Origin: JAOTYV01 sp964469835
Lineage (GTDB): Bacteria > Pseudomonadota > Alphaproteobacteria > UBA8366
Direction: 5' to 3'
NCBI GenBank assembly: GCA_964469835.1
Contig: CAYYBI010000270.1
Location: 1-8,432 of the forward strand
Length of the DNA stretch: 8,432 nt
The notes under the pieces were generated by a model that was not told the origin of the DNA, ran no database searches, and saw nothing but the letters and a program-made list of their open reading frames with translations. Positions 1-4,660 of this stretch are shown in pieces; position 1 is the stretch's first letter; the number at the start of each line of letters is the position of its first letter. The translations under genes and the position numbers were made by a program.

Positions 1-1078
1 CGTCCCGGCCAAATCCTAGGCGGGTGACGGTCGAGCCGTGCGTTCGGCGCAGGTCGTGGGCCGTGACCCGCGGTTCGAGGCCCAACCCGTCGCTGAGCCG
101 GCGCATGTCGTCCGCGAGGCCGCCGAAGGGCCGTTTCCTCGGATTGGCGAAAACCAGCTCGGCGGACTGATCGAGGCGGGACAACAGTTGCAATACCGGA
201 TCAGACAGCCAAACGCGATGCTCTTCGCCGTTTTTGGTGCCCGGCCAGTGTTTCGCCATGTTTGGCTGGCCCGGCAGCAACCACCAGCCTTCGACGATCT
301 GATCCCACCGCATCCGCAATACCTCGCCGGGTCTTTGGCCCGTCAGCAGCAGGACCCGCAGCGCCGTCGCCTTGACGGGGCCACGCTCGTCGAAGGCCGG
401 CCAGATCGACCGCAGCTCGGAGTCCTCCAGCTTGCGGCTGCGGCGAGTAGTCGGGTTCCGCTCGATTCCGCGACAGGGGTTCGCTGGCAGCTCAACGATC
501 TCCTCGCGGATCGCCCAGGAGAAAACGGCACCGGCGGCCGCTAAAACCTGGTTGGCTAGGATCGGCGCGTCGCCGTCGGTTATCCCGCGAAATACGGCGC
601 GAGCGTCCGCGCGCCGAATGTCGGAGGCCGCGCGGCTGCCCCAGGGGGGCAACAGGTAGCGCCGCACCAGGCCATCGGCCTGTCGCCACGACTTGTTGCG
701 CCGCTTTGCGTACTCTTCCACATAACGTTCTGCCAGCTCGGCGAAAGTCTCGGCCCGCCGGCGCTGTCGGCGGTCGGCATGTACGTCGAGCCTCTCGTCG
801 AGCGCCATTTGCGCCAACAACCGACGGGCTTCAGCCCGTGACTGCGCCAGATCGAGTACGCCGGCCGAACCCAGTGTGAACCAGCGCGGCCGCCCAAATC
901 GACTGTAGTAGAGCTTGTAAGTACGACGGGGACCTCGGCCCGCGGCCCGCTGTTCGTCGTTCAGCGGCTCGATCTGGAGGACCAGACCCTCCTGGACGGT
1001 GTCTTGATACTGGATCCGTTTTTGCTGGTCTGGTTCGACGGTTCGGACGAAGCGATCTGTCAATTTGCGGCTGGGCAT
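1..1078 (-). CDS. Tyrosine recombinase / phage-type integrase (partial, C-terminus beyond left edge)
   Basis: Site-specific DNA recombinase that would integrate or excise a phage or genomic island. The frame runs from the ATG at 1078-1076 (protein starts MPSRKLTDRF) to the left edge with no stop, giving 359 visible residues. Residues 1-100 look like the arm-type DNA-binding domain of P4-like integrases (TYKLYY, then WFTLGSAGVLDLAQSRAEAR). Residues about 110-200 form the SAM-like core-binding domain (TFAELAERYVEEYAKRR). The catalytic domain shows the first Arg in LLLTGQRPGE (R249), a candidate catalytic Lys in GTKNGEEHR (K282), and the box II motif AHDLRRTHGS (H341, R344). The Tyr nucleophile should lie about 30 residues past the edge, so integrity cannot be judged. 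Its start faces the CHAP gene, with an AT-rich promoter strip between them. The family call is firm; which element it serves is unknown. Confidence 0.93.
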   Translation of the reverse strand, partial: MPSRKLTDRFVRTVEPDQQKRIQYQDTVQEGLVLQIEPLNDEQRAAGRGPRRTYKLYYSRFGRPRWFTLGSAGVLDLAQSRAEARRLLAQMALDERLDVHADRRQRRRAETFAELAERYVEEYAKRRNKSWRQADGLVRRYLLPPWGSRAASDIRRADARAVFRGITDGDAPILANQVLAAAGAVFSWAIREEIVELPANPCRGIERNPTTRRSRKLEDSELRSIWPAFDERGPVKATALRVLLLTGQRPGEVLRMRWDQIVEGWWLLPGQPNMAKHWPGTKNGEEHRVWLSDPVLQLLSRLDQSAELVFANPRKRPFGGLADDMRRLSDGLGLEPRVTAHDLRRTHGSTVTRLGFGRD

Positions 1079-1122
1079 GGCACTTCCGAGTTAAAGCTGG
1101 GCTAAAGGATTTGATGAAATTG

Positions 1123-1150
1123 ATTGTAATAAGTTGAATGGGAATGTAAA
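1123..1150 (-). promoter_or_regulatory. Predicted sigma70-type promoter of the integrase
   Basis: On the minus strand, TTTACA (1150-1145) and TACAAT (1128-1123) are separated by 16 bp. Each hexamer matches the -35 or -10 consensus at five of six positions. The strip is AT-rich in an otherwise GC-rich window, and the promoter lies about 45 bp upstream of the integrase ATG. A short purine-rich stretch (CGGAAG) just before the ATG could serve as a weak ribosome binding site. Confidence 0.5.
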
Positions 1151-1168
1151 CCTAATAATGGTATTAAA

Positions 1169-1180
1169 TGAAATATTTCA
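1169..1180. promoter_or_regulatory. Perfect 12-bp palindrome upstream of the integrase promoter (possible operator)
   Basis: TGAAATATTTCA is its own reverse complement. It sits about 20 bp upstream of the predicted integrase -35 element, in the AT-rich strip between integrase and CHAP gene. The position suits an activator, an excisionase or recombination-accessory protein, or an arm-type integrase site. AT-rich DNA yields such palindromes by chance fairly often, so function is unproven. Confidence 0.3.
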
Positions 1181-1212
1181 ATGATTTATGCAGGGTTTCG
1201 AAATGGAGCGAA

Positions 1213-1230
1213 AGGGCTGTGAAAAGCCCT
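1213..1230. terminator. Short hairpin between integrase and CHAP gene (weak terminator candidate)
   Basis: AGGGCT and AGCCCT form a perfect 6-bp stem around the 6-nt loop GTGAAA. On the plus strand it is followed by CATTTCTT, which is only a poor U-tract. On the minus strand it is followed by TTCG. It could insulate the CHAP gene from read-through out of the element, but it might also be a chance hairpin. Confidence 0.3.
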
Positions 1231-1236
1231 CATTTC

Positions 1237-1252
1237 TTAACAACTTATTAAC
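1237..1252 (+). promoter_or_regulatory. CtrA-type box (TTAA-N7-TTAAC) upstream of CHAP lipoprotein gene
   Basis: The sequence TTAA-CAACTTA-TTAAC matches the full CtrA recognition consensus known from Caulobacter and other Alphaproteobacteria, TTAA-N7-TTAA(C), with exact spacing. It lies 52 bp upstream of the likely ATG at 1304, where a box overlapping a -35 region would be expected. I see no convincing sigma70 -10 downstream. The inference is that the CHAP gene is under CtrA control, linking it to the cell cycle, division or motility. Confidence 0.5.
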
Positions 1253-1303
1253 CCGCGTCGCACGACACTTCCCGGGACGTTGAAATTGGGGAGCGGGGCG
1301 AAG

Positions 1304-2002
1304 ATGGCGTGCCGTTGGGTTTTGTCGGTTTCTGGAGGTGTGCCTGGCGCGGTCAAGGCCGCGCTTTGCGGGGCATTCGTGATGCTGGCCGCCGGATGCA
1401 GCCAGACACCGAATGCTGAAACCAGGCCGTCCGCAACCGAGACGTCCCCGCCCGCCGCGATGCGCCTGCCGCCGCCGCGACAACCATATGTCCCGTCGTT
1501 ACCGTATGGATACAGGGCGCAAGAGGTTCATTTGCGGCCTCGGATTATAAATTCCTCCCAATTCCTGCAATGCGTGCCGTACGCCCGCCAACAATCCAAT
1601 ATTCAAATTCGCGGCGATGCCTGGACCTGGTGGCGGGCCGCGAAGGGGCGCTATTACAGAGGGAGGCAGCCGGCGGTTGGATCGGTCCTCGTACTGAAAA
1701 GAAAAGGACGAAGCCGGGGCCATCTCGCATTCGTCAAACGCGTTCTCAATGACCGGACGGTCGTCGTGGACCACGCCAACTGGCTCAACCAGGGCCGAAT
1801 TCACAAAGACATTCGCGTGCGCGATACCTCCCCTGGTAACGACTGGTCGACCGTACAAGTTTGGTATGCGCCAGATCAGCGATACGGGGGCGGCACATAC
1901 CGTCCATACGGTTTCATTTATCCGACAAGAGATAAACGGTGGACCGCCAAAATATCCTCCATGGAGGTGCGCGGAACGGCGAGCCGGCAAAATTCAGGCT
2001 GA
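1304..2002 (+). CDS. CHAP-domain lipoprotein, putative peptidoglycan amidase/endopeptidase
   Basis: CHAP domains are papain-type cysteine hydrolases that usually cut peptidoglycan peptides or amide bonds. From the ATG at 1304 the protein has 232 residues. It starts with a positively charged, then hydrophobic leader ending in VMLAAGC, a slightly non-canonical lipobox with the acylated Cys at residue 32, followed by a Pro/Thr-rich linker to about residue 70. The CHAP core shows the nucleophile in FLQCVPYAR (C90), the general base in SRGHLAFV (H140), and VVDHANW (D156-N159), which supplies the third polar residue. A TTG at 1280 would add 8 residues. The ATG is preferred because GGGGAG lies about 10 bp upstream of it. 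The gene stands alone, with 209 bp before the next gene, and a CtrA-type box lies upstream. Fold and export are well supported; the substrate is inferred. Confidence 0.85.
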   Translation: MACRWVLSVSGGVPGAVKAALCGAFVMLAAGCSQTPNAETRPSATETSPPAAMRLPPPRQPYVPSLPYGYRAQEVHLRPRIINSSQFLQCVPYARQQSNIQIRGDAWTWWRAAKGRYYRGRQPAVGSVLVLKRKGRSRGHLAFVKRVLNDRTVVVDHANWLNQGRIHKDIRVRDTSPGNDWSTVQVWYAPDQRYGGGTYRPYGFIYPTRDKRWTAKISSMEVRGTASRQNSG

Positions 2003-2211
2003 GCATTGCGGTACCCTTCGATGGTTGAGGTGTGTTAAAAACTACCTCGTGACAATTAATCCGAAGACTTCGTGCAGCGGTAATATTACGTCAATTCTTT
2101 GGCTATTTTATAGCGTCAATAAGAATGGTCATATAACCTTGCGAAATACTCAAGCTGTCGTTAGGTTGCGCTTGGGTGGATGGTCGTTGAACCTTTGACA
2201 TCGGAGGAATA
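2003..2211. promoter_or_regulatory. Upstream region of the PA2779/PA2778-like pair, with a 10-bp palindrome
   Basis: This gap is AT-richer than its surroundings, and I see no gene in it. It contains the perfect palindrome GTAATATTAC at 2080-2089, about 120 bp before the next start, a possible operator. TATAAC near 2135 resembles a -10 element but has no matching -35. The only strong signal is the ribosome binding site GGAGG at 2204-2208, correctly spaced from the ATG at 2212. Confidence 0.3.
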
Positions 2212-2646
2212 ATGAAAGGTTTTCGAATCTATCGACGCCTTATCGCGTGGCCGGCGGCGGCGCTGATGCTGATTTTCTCGCTGCCTGTGAATACGGTCCA
2301 GGCGGGCATGGTATCCACCGAACGCGTCATTGAGCAGAATGCCTCGCCGGCGCAGGCCGAGCGGAAACAAAACCGCGAGAGGGTCATACAATTCCTGAAA
2401 CGTGACGATGTGCACGAACAGATGCGATCCCTTGGCGTCGATCCGAAAGAAGCATTGTCCCGTGCGGAAGTGCTTTCCGACGCGGAAATCTCCAAGATTG
2501 CAGGAAAACTGGATGAACTGCCGGCCGGTGGCAATGCGCTTGGCATAGTCCTTGGTACTGTATTGGCTATTTTGGTGGTTTTGCTGGTTACGGATCTTTT
2601 TTGCTGGACCAAGGTTTATCCCTTTACGAGGTGCGTCGGGAAATAG
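2212..2646 (+). CDS. PA2779 family protein (small envelope protein with C-terminal membrane helix)
   Basis: Recognised by layout and motifs as the PA2779 family, whose function is not known. The 144-residue product has an N-terminal signal peptide (RRLIAWPAAALMLIFSLP, likely cleaved after VQA at residue 31). A charged helical segment follows (about 36-100), with the family's typical wording: RERVIQFLKRDDVHEQMRSL, then GVDPKEALSRAEVLSDAEI and KLDELPAGG. A hydrophobic segment at about 109-127 (ALGIVLGTVLAILVVLLVT) is followed by DLFCWTKVYPF. The body is therefore probably periplasmic and held by the C-terminal helix. The ATG has a strong GGAGG 3-4 bp upstream. The stop is 13 bp before the PA2778-like start, so the two are probably one operon, as in Pseudomonas, where the numbered genes are also adjacent. 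Confidence 0.85.
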   Translation: MKGFRIYRRLIAWPAAALMLIFSLPVNTVQAGMVSTERVIEQNASPAQAERKQNRERVIQFLKRDDVHEQMRSLGVDPKEALSRAEVLSDAEISKIAGKLDELPAGGNALGIVLGTVLAILVVLLVTDLFCWTKVYPFTRCVGK

Positions 2647-2659
2647 GGCTCGATTTATC

Positions 2660-3604
2660 GTGAAGCACCTGCGGGCTGGTGCGGTCGTCCTCTTTTTTTT
2701 AGTTCTCTGTTCGGTGTTGGCGGGGTGCGCCACGCCGCAGACCGATCTTGCCCTGGCGAATCGGGAAAATCTGCCGGCCAAGGTGGAAATCCCGAATGTG
2801 CCCTTTTTCCCGCAGCAGAAGTACTATTGCGGCCCCGCCGCGTTGGCCATGGTGCTTTCCTGGTCCGGACTTCCGGTGACGCAGACCGATATGGCCGCGC
2901 AGGTTTACACGCCAGGGCGCGAAGGGTCGTTGCGCACCGATATTCTCGCCGCGGCACGGCGAAATGGTCGGCTTGCGGTAACCGTTCGCACATTGCCGTC
3001 GCTGATGGCGGAAATCGCCGCGGGCAATCCCGTGTTGGTGTTCCAGAATCTGGCGTTGGATTGGTACCCGCAGTGGCATTATGCGGTTGCGTTTGGCTAT
3101 GACTTGAAGGCGGGCACGCTCTTGCTGCATTCAGGGACCGAGAAACGCCATACGATCGATCTACCCGCATTCGAGCGTACGTGGCGCCGCGGCGATTTTT
3201 GGGCCCTGGTGGTTCTGCCGCCCGAACGTTTGCCTGCTACGGTAGGCGAACAACCGTTGATCGACGCATCGGCCGGGCTGGCGCGCGCCAACAAACACCG
3301 TGAGGCGGCGGCCGCGTTCGGCGCCATTGCTCAGCGCTGGCCGGAAAGTTTCGTCGCTTATATGGGGCTCGGCAACGCCCGCTTTGCGGCCAATGATTAT
3401 TCGGGTGCGGCAGTGGCATTCCGCGACGCGACAAAGAAGTTTCCTGCAAAGGCGTCGGCCTGGAACAACCTGGCCTATGTTCTCGCCAAGCTTGGTCGGC
3501 GCGATGAAGCGGTCGATGCGGCGCGCAAGGCCGTCCATCTGAGCGGCGCGGATGCTCCGAGTTATCGCGAGACGCTGAACGAAATCACCGGCAGCGCATC
3601 CTAG
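2660..3604 (+). CDS. PA2778 family C39-like cysteine peptidase, TPR-containing lipoprotein
   Basis: Predicted papain-fold (peptidase C39-like) enzyme anchored as a lipoprotein; its natural substrate is unknown. From the GTG at 2660 it has 314 residues: leader MKHLRAGAVVLFFLVLCSVLAGC with a canonical LAGC lipobox (C23), then a C39 domain at about 40-190. The nucleophile lies in QQKYYCGPAALAMVLSW (C57, with Q53 as oxyanion-hole candidate) and the His in QWHYAVAFGYD (H140). The usual third-residue Asp is not obvious; the equivalent stretch reads LLLHSGTEKR. Two to three TPR-like repeats fill 202-294 (FVAYMGLGNARFAANDYSGA; AWNNLAYVLAKLGRRDEA). An ATG at 2552 is open in frame but would overlap the upstream gene by 95 bp and put 36 odd residues before the leader, so GTG is preferred despite a weak ribosome site. 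It probably acts with the PA2779-like partner. Confidence 0.88.
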   Translation: MKHLRAGAVVLFFLVLCSVLAGCATPQTDLALANRENLPAKVEIPNVPFFPQQKYYCGPAALAMVLSWSGLPVTQTDMAAQVYTPGREGSLRTDILAAARRNGRLAVTVRTLPSLMAEIAAGNPVLVFQNLALDWYPQWHYAVAFGYDLKAGTLLLHSGTEKRHTIDLPAFERTWRRGDFWALVVLPPERLPATVGEQPLIDASAGLARANKHREAAAAFGAIAQRWPESFVAYMGLGNARFAANDYSGAAVAFRDATKKFPAKASAWNNLAYVLAKLGRRDEAVDAARKAVHLSGADAPSYRETLNEITGSAS

Positions 3605-3611
3605 CGGCAAT

Positions 3612-3649
3612 CGGCATGGGCGCGGGACACAATCCCCACGTCCATGCCG
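3612..3649. terminator. Inverted repeat between convergent genes (possible bidirectional terminator)
   Basis: CGGCATGG (3612-3619) and CCATGCCG (3642-3649) form a perfect 8-bp stem in the 55-bp gap between the PA2778-like stop and the peroxiredoxin stop. A smaller GGG/CCC pairing is possible inside the loop. No U-tract follows on either strand, so intrinsic termination is uncertain. The convergent position is the main argument. Confidence 0.4.
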
Positions 3650-3659
3650 CGCCGTTCGG

Positions 3660-4322
3660 TCACGCCTTGGGTTGGGGAACGAACCGCATATAGGGTGTGA
3701 GTGCCCGCCAGCCGTCCGGGAATTTCTTTTTGGCATCTTCGTCTGACACCGTCGGGACGATGATGACGTCTTCGCCTTGTTTCCAATTCACCGGTGTTGC
3801 CACCTGGTGGTTTGCCGTGAGCTGCAGCGAATCGATGACCCTCAGGATTTCGTCGAAGTTCCGGCCGGTCGCCATCGGATATACGAGAATCAGTTTTATC
3901 TTCTTGTCCGGTCCGACGACAAAGACATTGCGCACCGTCTGGTTGTCGCCCGCTGTCCGCCCGTTGGACGAATCACCGGCACCGGCGGGCAGCATGCCAT
4001 AGGCCTTGGCGACCTTCAGCTCGCTGTCACCGATCAAGGGATAGTTCGGCGCGTGGCCGGTCGCTGTTTCAATGTCCTTCACCCAGCGCATGTGATCGTC
4101 CACCGGGTCAATGCTTAGCCCCAATATCTTGCAGCCGCGCTTTTCGAACTCCGGCTTCAGGCTCGCCATATAGCCGAGCTCGGTGGTGCAGACAGGCGTG
4201 AAATCTTTTGGATGCGAGAAAAGCACCGCCCAGGAATCACCAACCCATTCGTGGAATTTAATCGGGCCTTCTGTCGTATCGATTTCGAAATCGGGCGCCG
4301 TATCGCCGATTTGCAGTGCCAT
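3660..4322 (-). CDS. 1-Cys peroxiredoxin (Prx6 family)
   Basis: Thiol peroxidase reducing hydrogen peroxide, alkyl hydroperoxides or peroxynitrite, probably cytosolic since no leader is present. The 220-residue protein begins MALQIGDTAPDFEIDTTEG. The peroxidatic motif is HPKDFTPVCTTE with C45 (P38, T42 conserved) and the catalytic Arg lies in NQTVRNVFVV (R131). The long C-terminal extension containing WKQGEDVIIVP and ending with LTPYMRFVPQP is typical of the Prx6 class rather than AhpC. The only other cysteine is C64, so no classical C-terminal resolving Cys is present, as expected for 1-Cys enzymes. The frame is open to 4538, but the ATG at 4322 is the true start: AGGGGAG lies about 8 bp upstream and homology begins there. 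It converges on the PA2778-like gene and diverges from the molybdenum hydroxylase. Confidence 0.93.
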   Translation of the reverse strand: MALQIGDTAPDFEIDTTEGPIKFHEWVGDSWAVLFSHPKDFTPVCTTELGYMASLKPEFEKRGCKILGLSIDPVDDHMRWVKDIETATGHAPNYPLIGDSELKVAKAYGMLPAGAGDSSNGRTAGDNQTVRNVFVVGPDKKIKLILVYPMATGRNFDEILRVIDSLQLTANHQVATPVNWKQGEDVIIVPTVSDEDAKKKFPDGWRALTPYMRFVPQPKA

Positions 4323-4423
4323 GATATGTCTCCCCTTTAAAACATGAAGTGAGATACATGAGTCCTGCCCCGCGGATATTCTATGGTGAATCACCGTGGT
4401 GAGGGAGTCAAAAAAACTTGATT

Positions 4424-4451
4424 GTCGACGTCGGTGTACTTTCACGTCGAC
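4424..4451. repeat. Inverted repeat GTCGACGT-N12-ACGTCGAC
   Basis: Perfect 8-bp arms at 4424-4431 and 4444-4451 are separated by 12 bp, so their centres are 20 bp apart, about two helical turns. That spacing suits a dimeric or tetrameric regulator. Each arm includes the palindrome GTCGAC. It lies about 100 bp upstream of the peroxiredoxin start and 210 bp upstream of the hydroxylase start. Confidence 0.35.
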
Positions 4452-4516
4452 GAACCGACGGCCGGTCGTCGAACGCCGCCCAAGCCGGCACAAGATCCGT
4501 ACGCCATGGTGCTTCA

Positions 4517-4545
4517 TTGATCGGACGCGTTTCTGCAAGTATGAA
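4517..4545 (+). promoter_or_regulatory. Predicted sigma70-type promoter for the molybdenum hydroxylase gene
   Basis: TTGATC at 4517-4522 and TATGAA at 4540-4545 are separated by exactly 17 bp, each with four of six consensus matches. Transcription would start near 4552, leaving a leader of about 110 bp before the GTG at 4661. Other promoter forms are possible. Confidence 0.35.
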
Positions 4546-4660
4546 TCGCCGTGACAAATTGTGCACTAGCGGCAACAATCCCGGCCGTTGAGTCCAAGCC
4601 AAATCGGGTCGCCGGCGCAAAAATTTTGCCGAATTTCCATGAAATAGAGGGTACGCCAAC

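Larger units (their letters stand above)
4323..4660. promoter_or_regulatory. Divergent intergenic region between peroxiredoxin and molybdenum hydroxylase
   Basis: These 338 bp carry no convincing gene and must hold promoters for both neighbours. Seen directly: GGTGAATCACC at 4385-4395 (4-bp arms around AAT); an inverted repeat GTCGACGT/ACGTCGAC at 4424-4451; and a TTGATC-N17-TATGAA promoter candidate toward the hydroxylase. For the peroxiredoxin, TTGACT and TAGAAT are present on the minus strand but 22 bp apart, too far for a normal sigma70 promoter, with the GGTGATTCACC element between them. That geometry could mean an activator-dependent promoter, but no known regulator site is recognised. 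Confidence 0.4.

Noticed and set aside
2101..2114. GG-N10-GC pattern resembling a sigma54 promoter (TTGGC...TAGC)
   Set aside because: The -12 element is TAGC rather than TTGC and the -24 lacks the CAC extension. This minimal pattern is common by chance.
1749..2198. 149-codon plus-strand frame running from inside the CHAP gene into the gap
   Set aside because: It starts within the CHAP coding region in another frame, without a ribosome site or recognisable product.
2552..2659. Upstream ATG start for the C39-like peptidase
   Set aside because: It would overlap the PA2779-like gene by 95 bp and place 36 unrelated residues before a proper lipoprotein leader. GTG at 2660 fits better.
4323..4538. 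72-residue N-terminal extension of the peroxiredoxin from an ATG at 4538
   Set aside because: Family similarity begins at MALQIGDTAPDF, and a strong AGGGGAG site precedes the ATG at 4322. The extension is basic, non-family sequence read from the intergenic region.
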